This document shows, piece by piece, positions 1 through 7,700 of a stretch of DNA of 19,347 nt (the stretch's first letter is position 1; every line of letters starts with the position of its first letter). Made by a program: the position numbers and the translations under genes. The DNA is from Bacteroidia bacterium (GTDB taxonomy: Bacteria > Bacteroidota > Bacteroidia > NS11-12g > UBA9320): positions 1 through 19,347 of the forward strand of contig JAQWZS010000017.1 in NCBI GenBank assembly GCA_029253325.1, written 5' to 3'. Below the pieces are notes generated by a model. That model saw only the letters and a list, made by a program, of their open reading frames with translations. It made no database searches and was not told the DNA's origin.

Positions 1-1275
1 CAACAAGCTATTCGGTTCAATATTTTTCAGTTAAACTGCACATATAGTGGAAATGATGAGCGTTTAAATATTGGACCAAAAGGATTTACAGGTGAAAAAT
101 ATGGAGGGAGTACTTATTGGGACACTGAAGCATACTGCCTTCCTTTTTATCAATCAACTGCAGATAAGAGCATAGCTAGAAACCTGTTAATTTATCGCTA
201 TAATCATTTGACAAAAGCTATAGAAAATGCCGAAAAACTTGGATTTTCAGATGGTGCGGCACTTTACCCCATGGTTACTATGAATGGAGAGGAATGTCAT
301 AATGAGTGGGAGATCACCTTTGAAGAAATTCATCGAAATGGAGCTATTGCTTATGCTATAAATGATTACATTAATTATACTGCAGATAAAAAATATTTGG
401 TTGAATATGGGCTTGAAGTGCTAATTGGTATAGCAAGATTTTGGAAACAACGCGTAAACTGGAGTGAGGAGAAACAAGCATATGTTATGCTAGGAGTAAC
501 TGGGCCTAACGAGTTTGAGAATAATGTAAATAACAATTGGTATACCAACAAAATGGCTGCATGGTGCATGAACTATTGTGACGAATCAATTGATTGGGTA
601 AAAGAGCATTATCCAAATGATTATGAACGAATTTGTAAAGCCAGTTCTTTTAATGAGAATGAACGAACAGCTTGGCATAATATTACCACTCAAATGTATT
701 ATCCCTTTTCTGAAAAGCACAATGTATATCTTCAACAAGATGGATTTTTGGATAAAGAACTGGTCCCTGTAAGTCAGTTAAGTGATATGGAACGTCCTAT
801 TGTGGAACATTGGAGTTGGGATAGAATTTTAAGAAGTTGTTATATTAAACAGGCCGATGTTTTACAAGGGTTGTATTACTTTGAAGATGAGTTTACTAAG
901 GAAGAATTAAAAAGACATTATGACTTTTATGAGCCATTAACCGTTCATGAATCTTCACTAAGTCCTTGTATTCATAGTATACTAGCAGCAAAACTAGGTG
1001 ACGAAAAGAGAGCGTATGACTTTTATCTAAGAACTGCAAGGTTGGACCTAAATGACTACAATAATGATACACGTGATGGCTTACATATTACAAGTATGGC
1101 TGGTACTTGGATGACTATAATTAAAGGTTTCGCAGGGATGGAAGTAAAAAACGACCAACTTACCTTTAGTCCTTTATTACCAAAAAATTGGAATAGTTTG
1201 TCGTTTAAAATTCATTTTAGAGGTGAAGTTAAACATGTTTTTCTAGATAAAAGTGGCTTAAAAATTAATGCCTAA
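1..1275 (+). CDS. Maltose phosphorylase, GH65 family (5' end missing)
   Basis: The reading frame is open from base 1, so only the last 424 residues of a family usually about 750-780 long are here. GH65 maltose phosphorylase converts maltose and phosphate to glucose and beta-glucose-1-phosphate in the cytoplasm. The visible part is the C-terminal half of the (alpha/alpha)6 catalytic barrel plus the small C-terminal beta-sandwich. The motif GPKGFTGEKYGG leads into WDTE near residues 26-43. GVTGPNEFENNVNNNW carries the expected general-acid Glu (visible residue 171, codon 511-513). KQADVLQG follows, and the phosphate-binding TVHESSLS lies near residue 316 (about base 946). The NNVNNNWYTN wording is closer to maltose phosphorylases than to trehalose or kojibiose phosphorylases, as I recall those families; substrate is therefore inferred. 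The next gene starts 12 nt downstream, so these are co-transcribed. Family very sure; exact substrate fairly sure. Confidence 0.93.
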   Translation, partial: QQAIRFNIFQLNCTYSGNDERLNIGPKGFTGEKYGGSTYWDTEAYCLPFYQSTADKSIARNLLIYRYNHLTKAIENAEKLGFSDGAALYPMVTMNGEECHNEWEITFEEIHRNGAIAYAINDYINYTADKKYLVEYGLEVLIGIARFWKQRVNWSEEKQAYVMLGVTGPNEFENNVNNNWYTNKMAAWCMNYCDESIDWVKEHYPNDYERICKASSFNENERTAWHNITTQMYYPFSEKHNVYLQQDGFLDKELVPVSQLSDMERPIVEHWSWDRILRSCYIKQADVLQGLYYFEDEFTKEELKRHYDFYEPLTVHESSLSPCIHSILAAKLGDEKRAYDFYLRTARLDLNDYNNDTRDGLHITSMAGTWMTIIKGFAGMEVKNDQLTFSPLLPKNWNSLSFKIHFRGEVKHVFLDKSGLKINA

Positions 1276-1287
1276 ACACCATTTTAT

Positions 1288-3546
1288 ATGCAACAATATA
1301 TGGTTATAAGATTATACGTTTTACTATTAATTGGGTTAGTCTGGTTTTCATTTTCATCTTGCTCTAGAGAAATGCCAACAAATAAGTCTGCCATTTTCGG
1401 TCTAGCAACACCAATTCAATTAAATAATGATACAACCAGGGTTCTATTATCTGATTATTTTCAAAATAGTATAAAAATAGACTCTTTTCATATAACTGAT
1501 TTAATTGAATGTAAAATTATCGGAGATACTCTTCAACTTGTTTCTAAAGATCCTGAACAATTGAACGTTTTGACTCTTTACATAGAGGATACCCCTTATA
1601 CTATTTTGGTTAAAAAATCAAAATCCTCCATGTTCACTCTGAACTTCAAACCTCAAAGGGAATATAATCAAGTTCAGGTTAAGGGCGAGTTCAACCAATG
1701 GAATAAAGAGAACAGTGAATTGAGCTATGATTCTGTGTTGAACAATTGGTCCATCCAATTGGATCTAGAACCCGGAGAGTATGAGTATAAGCTTGTAGCT
1801 GATAATATTGAAATTTTGGATGGAAGTAATTCCAATCAAATTCCAAATGGCATGGGCGGAGTCAATAATTTTTTTGAAATTGCTCGAATAGACAATAATG
1901 AAAAACCATATATTCAAACAAAAAAATACACCAAAAATCAGATAATCATTTCTAGTAAAAACACAGATAGAATATATGCATTATGGGAAAATACATTGTT
2001 AGATGTAGATTTAAAAAACGAGAATTATTTAATTAAAATACCTGAAAAGGCAAGTCAATTTTATCGTTCTCACATCAGAGTTTTCGGGTATAATCAAAAA
2101 GCATCTAGTAATGATTTACTAATACCATTATCTAATGGTCAAGTTATTACTAATCCAAATCAACTTGGTTCATCGGATTGGCATAGTAGTGTCATGTATT
2201 TTATGATGGTTGACCGATTCTATGATGGAGACTCAACAAATAACCATACTGTAAATGACCAACGTATTCTCTCTAAAGCTCAGTACTATGGTGGAGATAT
2301 CAAAGGAATAACTCAGCAAATTAGAAGTGGGTATTTCGATCAACTTGGTGTCAATACAATTTGGATTTCCCCCATCACACAAAACCCCTTGGATGCATGG
2401 GGTCAGTTTAATAACCCTAAAACTAAATTTAGTGGCTATCATGGATATTGGCCAATTACGAGTACGTCTACTGATTTCAGACTAGGTTCTGGTAAAGATG
2501 TTAGAGAAATGCTATCAGTTGCTCACAAAAATGGCTTAAAAGTAGTTCTTGATTATGTGGCGAATCACATTCATGAGCAACATAGTGTATATAAAGAACA
2601 CCCTGATTGGGTTACTCAGCTATATTTACCAGATGGTACAATGAATACTGAAAAATGGGACGAACATAGACTTACAACATGGTTTGACACATTTTTACCT
2701 ACCTTAAATTTAGAAAATCAACAAATCGCTGACTTTATGATAGACTCAGCAGTTTTTTGGATTGACGAGTATGATTTTGATGGTTTTAGACACGATGCGA
2801 CTAAACATATACCACTTAATTTTTGGCGTTCATTAAATAAAAAAGTGAAATTAGTTAGTCAAAAGAAAGGGAAATATATTTATCAAATTGGTGAAACTTA
2901 TGGTAGCCATGATTTGATTAAAAGCTATATCAATAGCGGAATGCTTGATGCACAATTTGATTTCAACCTTTATGATAATGCTTTGCCAGTATTTGCTTTG
3001 AATTCAGAGGATATGCGTCGTCTAGGGGGGGCACTAACAAGCAGTATATCACATTATGGTTGCCACCATTTGATGGGGAATATTACCGGCAATCAAGATA
3101 AACCGAGATTTATCAGTTATGCTGATGGAACGTTAGATTTTGAAACACCTTGGATGGAATATAAACGAATTGGCTGGACTCAAGATATTAGAGTTCAGGA
3201 TACATTAGCCTATAAAAAACTTGCCCTCTTTCATGCGTTTAACACGACAATACCTGGCATTCCTATTATATACTATGGTGACGAATATGGATTACCAGGG
3301 GCTGGAGATCCTGATAATAGAAGAATGATGCAATTTAAGAATCTTCAAACTAGAGAGGAGTCATTAAGACAAGAAACAAAAAAATTAATTGCCATAAGGT
3401 TATCAAATATGGCTTTACTTTATGGAGATCTTCAGATTTTTGAAAATACAATGAACACGCTTTCATACAAACGAAAATACTTTGACAATGAAGTCACCAT
3501 TAAATTAGATAAACTTAATTGGACCTATAATATCGATGTTAAATAA
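1288..3546 (+). CDS. GH13 alpha-amylase-family lipoprotein with N-terminal glycogen-binding-like domain
   Basis: Predicted lipid-anchored alpha-glucan hydrolase of 752 residues. A hydrophobic N-terminus (8-22) ends in FSSC, giving lipidated Cys25; no acidic surface-export signal follows the Cys, so a periplasm-facing anchor is likelier (inference). Residues about 115-197 resemble a CBM48/AMPK-type domain (VKGEFNQW, then GEYEYKLV). The TIM barrel starts near 300 (VMYFMMVDRFYDGD). Catalytic regions: DYVANH (422-427); GFRHDATKH (499-507) with nucleophile Asp503; IGETYG with acid/base Glu536; and GNITGNQD (598-604) with Asp604. Region IV usually reads NHD; here the His is Gln603. I recall this NQD form in a Bacteroidota GH13 clade, so it is probably functional. 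The C-terminal domain after about 690 is short. A neopullulanase or alpha-amylase-like activity on malto-oligosaccharides fits the neighbours; the exact linkage is not readable. Confidence 0.9.
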   Translation: MQQYMVIRLYVLLLIGLVWFSFSSCSREMPTNKSAIFGLATPIQLNNDTTRVLLSDYFQNSIKIDSFHITDLIECKIIGDTLQLVSKDPEQLNVLTLYIEDTPYTILVKKSKSSMFTLNFKPQREYNQVQVKGEFNQWNKENSELSYDSVLNNWSIQLDLEPGEYEYKLVADNIEILDGSNSNQIPNGMGGVNNFFEIARIDNNEKPYIQTKKYTKNQIIISSKNTDRIYALWENTLLDVDLKNENYLIKIPEKASQFYRSHIRVFGYNQKASSNDLLIPLSNGQVITNPNQLGSSDWHSSVMYFMMVDRFYDGDSTNNHTVNDQRILSKAQYYGGDIKGITQQIRSGYFDQLGVNTIWISPITQNPLDAWGQFNNPKTKFSGYHGYWPITSTSTDFRLGSGKDVREMLSVAHKNGLKVVLDYVANHIHEQHSVYKEHPDWVTQLYLPDGTMNTEKWDEHRLTTWFDTFLPTLNLENQQIADFMIDSAVFWIDEYDFDGFRHDATKHIPLNFWRSLNKKVKLVSQKKGKYIYQIGETYGSHDLIKSYINSGMLDAQFDFNLYDNALPVFALNSEDMRRLGGALTSSISHYGCHHLMGNITGNQDKPRFISYADGTLDFETPWMEYKRIGWTQDIRVQDTLAYKKLALFHAFNTTIPGIPIIYYGDEYGLPGAGDPDNRRMMQFKNLQTREESLRQETKKLIAIRLSNMALLYGDLQIFENTMNTLSYKRKYFDNEVTIKLDKLNWTYNIDVK

Positions 3547-4941
3547 ATGAAAAAAATAATATTATTCTTATTTATATTATCCGCTTGTAACTCCTCAGTA
3601 AAAACAAATCAAGAAATTGATTTTAATAAATCAGAAATGACTTGGTTAAATCAAGCAACAATTTATGAGGTTAATCTCCGACAATATACCTCCGATGGGA
3701 CTATAAATTCATTTAAGAAAAAGCTCCCAAAATTAAAAGAGCTTGGAGTCGATATTCTTTGGTTTATGCCGATACAACCAATTGGAATAAAGAATAGAAA
3801 AGCAGTAGGCGATTCATTTGTTGAAGATTTCCCTAATCCTGATTATGAAAAGTACTGGGGTAGCCCTTACTCTATATCTGATTACAAGCAGGTCAACCCT
3901 AGGTATGGGACACTGTCAGAATTTAAAGAACTTACAAAACTATGCCATGAGCTAGATATAAAGGTAGTGTTAGACTGGGTAGCTAATCACACCGCTTGGG
4001 ATAATCCTTGGATTATTGATCACCCAGATTGGTACACTCATGACGGCTCAGGAAAGATTACAGACCCGATTGGTGATGACGGGAAAAGTTGGGGTTGGAC
4101 TGATGTAGCAGACTTAAATTATGATAATGATAAGATGAGAAAAGCTATGATTGATGCAATGAGCTTTTGGATAAAAGAATGCGATATAGACGGTTTTAGA
4201 TGTGATGTTGCTATGGAAGTACCTGTTGATTTTTGGAACGAAGCATCAGAGCAATTAAATCAAATTAAACCCATCTTTATGTTGGCAGAAAGTGAAGCAC
4301 ATAAGCCAAGGATGTTTGACTCAGCATTTGATGCGTATTATGGTTGGGAAATGCATCATGTTTTCAATAAAATTTATGCTGGAGAGTTGTCTGCCTCAGA
4401 AATTATCCGTGTGATGAACGATAAAGACAGTATCTGTGGAGACCATGTTTTCCCTATGAATTTCATAACTAATCACGATGAAAATAGTTGGAATGGGACT
4501 ATTGGTGAACGTTTAGGTGAATCTTGGGAGGCGATGGCAGTGTTGAGTTATAGTCTTAGAGGTATGCCCTTAATTTATTCAGGGCAAGAAGTAGGTTTAG
4601 ATCATCGGTTGTCCTTTTTTGAAAAAGATAGTATTGATTGGAACAAAGCCAATGGTGAAGATTACTTCAATTTTTACAAAGGGCTAAACAAACTAAAACA
4701 AGAAAAAGCTTTTAGCACAAATAGCCCTATAAGTTGTGATATAATTGGGAAAGATCTATTTCGTATTATAAGAGGAGATAGCTCGGAATATCAAATAATA
4801 CTTAACTTAAATTCAGGTGAAGCTATTACTCAAAAAGTTTCAATTCCAGAAAATTATGAAATTGTCCTTCAGAAAGGGATTAACGACAATAATGCAATGT
4901 GTAAATGGGGCTATTTAATACTGAAAATGAAAGATATGTAA
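3547..4941 (+). CDS. GH13 alpha-amylase lipoprotein
   Basis: A compact 464-residue GH13 enzyme expected to cleave alpha-1,4 glucans. The N-terminus is a short lipoprotein signal with lipobox LSAC and lipidated Cys14. All four GH13 regions are canonical: DWVANH (143-148), GFRCDVAM with nucleophile Asp220, MLAESEAH with acid/base Glu248, and ITNHDENSW with Asp311 preceded by the usual His310. There is no carbohydrate-binding domain, only a short C-terminal beta domain (about 385-464). The start codon directly follows the TAA of the preceding GH13 gene, with no spacer and in the same frame, so the two are surely co-transcribed and perhaps translationally coupled. With GH65 upstream, the set forms the degradation end of a maltose/starch locus: extracytoplasmic trimming, then cytoplasmic phosphorolysis. 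Family assignment is sure; fine specificity is not. Confidence 0.92.
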   Translation: MKKIILFLFILSACNSSVKTNQEIDFNKSEMTWLNQATIYEVNLRQYTSDGTINSFKKKLPKLKELGVDILWFMPIQPIGIKNRKAVGDSFVEDFPNPDYEKYWGSPYSISDYKQVNPRYGTLSEFKELTKLCHELDIKVVLDWVANHTAWDNPWIIDHPDWYTHDGSGKITDPIGDDGKSWGWTDVADLNYDNDKMRKAMIDAMSFWIKECDIDGFRCDVAMEVPVDFWNEASEQLNQIKPIFMLAESEAHKPRMFDSAFDAYYGWEMHHVFNKIYAGELSASEIIRVMNDKDSICGDHVFPMNFITNHDENSWNGTIGERLGESWEAMAVLSYSLRGMPLIYSGQEVGLDHRLSFFEKDSIDWNKANGEDYFNFYKGLNKLKQEKAFSTNSPISCDIIGKDLFRIIRGDSSEYQIILNLNSGEAITQKVSIPENYEIVLQKGINDNNAMCKWGYLILKMKDM

Positions 4942-5007
4942 AGGTATTGTAGGCCTCATATTTTTAACTATTGCTTTATGTTATCTAAAATTCTAATTAC
5001 TAACAAT

Positions 5008-5038
5008 TTTGATATTTTAAAAAATGACACTACCTTAG
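5008..5038 (+). promoter_or_regulatory. Candidate Bacteroidota promoter for the T9SS beta-helix gene
   Basis: TTTG at 5008-5011 is followed after 19 nt by TACCTTAG at 5031-5038, which matches the Bacteroidota -7 consensus TAnnTTTG at all but one position. The spacing fits the -33/-7 arrangement known for this phylum. The gene start at 5054 leaves a leader of roughly ten nucleotides. It implies that the secreted-protein gene is transcribed apart from the glycosidase operon. The AT-rich background makes chance matches possible. Confidence 0.4.
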
Positions 5039-5053
5039 TGTAAAAACTACATC

Positions 5054-7243
5054 ATGAAAAATAAATTACTTTTAATTTTTTCTATTGTATTCTCTATAGG
5101 TTTTTGTTCTAATATTTTTGCTCAAACTGACTATTTCTGGAGGGATAACGCTGCAAATGGCAACTGGGATGGCAGTGCAAATGGTGGACATTGGTGGAGT
5201 AATTCAGCTCAAAACACACCAGGTTTTGGTAATATAAAATTTAATAATACCCATGAAAGTACTATGAACAATAATGTAACCAATTTGAATACTCATGCTA
5301 TTTATTTTTTAACTGGATCTTCTGCCAGAACCATATCAGGTAATGCTATCCAGCTTTATGACAATAATTCTTCAGATCCAGTAATTAAAAATGAGACCTC
5401 AAATAATCAAACTATTAATATTGATATTAAAGGTGACGGTGACGCTACAGATCCATTACTGTTGGAGGCACATTCAGGCGATTTTATATTTAAAAAAATT
5501 AATAACAATGGATCGCCCATTTGGGTAAATTCAGATAATGGGAAAACGATAAAGTTTACAGATGTAATCTCTGGTTCTGGAGCGTTTGTAAATAGAAATA
5601 ATACCTATTCAAAGTTTTCTGCCTCGAACACTTTTACAGGAAATTTTTATATTAATGAGGGTGAGGTATGGGTTGAGGAGAACTGCACTTTTAACAATTC
5701 AATAACTTTTGATTTAGGTTCAAGTTCGAGAATGGGTGATGTGGCAAAATTATTAATTACTGATTTAAATGGAGGCACCACGCTTTCAAATAATATAGTT
5801 GTTAATGATGGTAACACTGATACAAGATATTTAGGTGGTATAAACACTTCAAATACCAATACCTTTTCTGGTAATATTTCTTTGAATAGGTATGTTAATA
5901 TAGAGTCCACACAATTAAACGGTACAGTTGAGTTTTCAGGAGTAATATCAGGATCTCATGGAATTGATAAAATTGGTGTAGGCACCGTTATTTTTTCTGG
6001 TAATAATACATATACTGGTTTAAACACATTAAAAGCCGGTAAGCTTATTGTCAACTCTGGTGGGAATCTAGGCGATGATGCAGATGTGACAATTCAGTCT
6101 GGTGCAACTCTTGAATTAAACACTAATGTCACTGTAGATGACTTAAATATAAATAGTGGTGGAACTTTAACTTTAGCTTCAGGTGTAACATTAACAGTTA
6201 ATGGTGTTTTGGCCTTAGGTACAGATATCAATTTAGGTTCAGGGAACATAGTTGTTAACGGTCTTATTTCGAGTGCTAGTTCTTCCGGTTACATCATTGC
6301 AGAGGGATCAGGAACTCTTAAGCAAAATGTTGGTACTTCAGCTGTCGAATTCCCCGTGGGAACTAGCTCATCCTACATGCCTATTGAAATAAACACTAGT
6401 TCTGGTAGTGCTGATTTTGAGGTACGTATGATTGGTAATTCGTACGCGAATTCTGCAAGTTATCTTGACAATAATTGGCTAATAACCTCAAGTGCCAGCC
6501 AAACTATCGATATGAAGTTCACTTGGCCCTCATCTGAGGAGGGTACATCATTTCCTACAGGAAACATGAATCTTCATAAAGATGGAACAGCTCTTAACTA
6601 TAACGTTTCAAAAAGTGGTACAGGACCATATTTCGCATCTTATTCAGGCGTTTCATGTTGTTCGCAATTTTCGCCAGGGGGGAACCCGCCAGTTCCTGTT
6701 GAACTTACTTATTTTGACGTAACACCGAAAGAAAAACAAAATCTTTTGACTTGGGAAACAGCGAGTGAGCTAAATAATCATTTTTTTGAAGTTCAAAGAA
6801 GCATTAATGGGAGCGACTTCACGTCGATAGATGTCGTTTATGGAAATGGTACTACACAAGAAATATCAAATTACAGCTTTTCTGATTATGACATTGGGCC
6901 ATATCAAATGAGTTATTTTTATCGTTTGATGCAAGTGGATTATGATGGCACCTATAGTTATAGTCCAATTGTTGTAGCGAATCGAAAAATTAGGACAAAT
7001 ACTCATTTATCAGCAAATCCCAACCCAATTTCAAATGAATGGAGCTTAAACCTTAGTAATGGGTTCAATGGTGATTTATTTGTTGAGATTTTCACTCAAG
7101 AAGGGATTAATATTTTCCATGAAAAGTGTCAATTCGAGGAGGGTATTTTAATTTTAGAAAATTTTGATTTACCTGATGGTATGTTCTATGCTAAAGTTTT
7201 CATAGGGGAACAAGTAGTAGTAACCAAAGTGGTAAAGAAGTAG
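5054..7243 (+). CDS. Secreted beta-helix protein with autotransporter-type repeats and T9SS sorting domain
   Basis: A 729-residue exported protein of unknown specific function. The Sec signal peptide (1 to about 24, IFAQ) is clear. Residues about 30-420 are Gly/Asn/Ser/Thr-rich strands that look like a right-handed beta-helix. They include two autotransporter-associated-type repeats, near 175-212 (NTFTGNFYINEGEVWVEEN) and 302-340 (FSGNNTYTGLNTLKAGKLIV). After a segment around 420-545 comes a fibronectin-III-like domain typical of Bacteroidota secreted proteins (PVPVELTYFDV, LLTWETASELNN, FYRLMQVDYDG; about 547-642). The final 78 residues (ANPNPISNEWSL to VVTKVVKK) are a type A T9SS C-terminal sorting domain, so the protein should cross the outer membrane and be released or anchored to the surface. 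There is no catalytic motif. The role may be adhesion, matrix or glycan binding; a link to the starch genes is not shown. Confidence 0.87.
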   Translation: MKNKLLLIFSIVFSIGFCSNIFAQTDYFWRDNAANGNWDGSANGGHWWSNSAQNTPGFGNIKFNNTHESTMNNNVTNLNTHAIYFLTGSSARTISGNAIQLYDNNSSDPVIKNETSNNQTINIDIKGDGDATDPLLLEAHSGDFIFKKINNNGSPIWVNSDNGKTIKFTDVISGSGAFVNRNNTYSKFSASNTFTGNFYINEGEVWVEENCTFNNSITFDLGSSSRMGDVAKLLITDLNGGTTLSNNIVVNDGNTDTRYLGGINTSNTNTFSGNISLNRYVNIESTQLNGTVEFSGVISGSHGIDKIGVGTVIFSGNNTYTGLNTLKAGKLIVNSGGNLGDDADVTIQSGATLELNTNVTVDDLNINSGGTLTLASGVTLTVNGVLALGTDINLGSGNIVVNGLISSASSSGYIIAEGSGTLKQNVGTSAVEFPVGTSSSYMPIEINTSSGSADFEVRMIGNSYANSASYLDNNWLITSSASQTIDMKFTWPSSEEGTSFPTGNMNLHKDGTALNYNVSKSGTGPYFASYSGVSCCSQFSPGGNPPVPVELTYFDVTPKEKQNLLTWETASELNNHFFEVQRSINGSDFTSIDVVYGNGTTQEISNYSFSDYDIGPYQMSYFYRLMQVDYDGTYSYSPIVVANRKIRTNTHLSANPNPISNEWSLNLSNGFNGDLFVEIFTQEGINIFHEKCQFEEGILILENFDLPDGMFYAKVFIGEQVVVTKVVKK

Positions 7244-7244
7244 T

Positions 7245-7269
7245 GTCTGGATGATTAGAAATCACAGAC
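7245..7269 (+). terminator. Stem-loop just after the T9SS gene, possible weak terminator
   Basis: Starting two bases after the stop codon, GTCTG (7245-7249) and TGATT (7252-7256) pair with AATCA (7260-7264) and CAGAC (7265-7269), giving ten base pairs with a 2-nt bulge and an AGA loop. No run of T follows (the next bases are TTACTTAC), so it is not a textbook intrinsic terminator. It may instead mark or protect the transcript's 3' end. Confidence 0.3.
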
Positions 7270-7354
7270 TTACTTACATGAATAATATTCTTCTAGTTTT
7301 ATCAAAATACATTTTTCAATCCTGCGTATAGTTGCATGTTGCACCCAATGTGCT

Positions 7355-7368
7355 TTGGTATTTACCAA
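7355..7368. repeat. Short perfect inverted repeat in the convergent intergenic region
   Basis: TTGGTA and TACCAA flank a 2-nt centre (TT). It lies in the 230-nt gap between convergent genes (7244-7473), where I see no convincing small gene. As a DNA element it could be a protein site; as RNA it would form a 5-bp stem with a 4-nt loop. No function is assigned. Confidence 0.3.
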
Positions 7369-7473
7369 TGATAGTAAGGTTGATTTTGTATTATACTAAT
7401 GAGGAAAGCAAGTTATTTAAAATTGACATAGGTTTGGTTATAAAAAGGTGATAGTAGGTAGCTATAAGTAAAA

Positions 7474-7665
7474 TTATTGTTCTAGTACTAGAACATTTCT
7501 TCCAAGTGTTTTAAAGCGAATTCCGTTTACTTGAGTTACTGTAATGGTTATGTTGCCAGATTTACTCCATTTAATGTCTGAAATGGTCCCATTTTTACCT
7601 TTATGAGTACCTTTAATAACCTCACATTGTTTTCCATTCTTAATGTTTGGGAGAGATTCTTTCAT
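7474..7665 (-). CDS. Small KOW-motif protein
   Basis: A 63-residue basic protein that is essentially one KOW domain: GKQCEVIKGTHKGKNGTISDI (about residues 11-31) has the pattern of alternating hydrophobics and the invariant Gly seen in ribosomal protein L24, NusG and Spt5 KOW motifs. The second half, ending in TLGRNVLVLEQ, adds further beta strands. KOW domains bind RNA or ribosomal/RNA-polymerase proteins, so a role in nucleic-acid or ribosome binding is plausible but not proven. It starts 35 nt after the end of glmS on the same strand. I see no separate -7 element in that gap, so co-transcription with glmS is likely. A 16-bp perfect palindrome lies in its last codons. The domain is real; the cellular job is unknown. 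Confidence 0.75.
   Translation of the reverse strand: MKESLPNIKNGKQCEVIKGTHKGKNGTISDIKWSKSGNITITVTQVNGIRFKTLGRNVLVLEQ
7479..7494. repeat. 16-bp perfect palindrome inside the KOW gene 3' end
   Basis: GTTCTAGTACTAGAAC reads identically on both strands with no spacer. It sits in the last codons of the KOW gene, two bases before its stop codon, and would form a hairpin in the transcript (six pairs with a GTAC-type loop). It could be part of a 3'-end stem or a binding site for a dimeric protein. The flanks are not rich in T on the minus strand, so it is a poor intrinsic terminator. Confidence 0.55.
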
Positions 7666-7700
7666 AGTTTTTTATTTATTAAGAGTAATTTAAAGATGAC

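Noticed and set aside
7279..7332. 17-codon open frame in the convergent gap
   Set aside because: Too short, no promoter or conserved feature, and a frame of this length is expected by chance.
7423..7436. TTGACA and TAGGTTTG as a plus-strand promoter
   Set aside because: TTGACA directly abuts TAGGTTTG with no spacing, no -33 box lies 19-21 nt upstream, and nothing on the plus strand follows except the antisense of the KOW gene and glmS.
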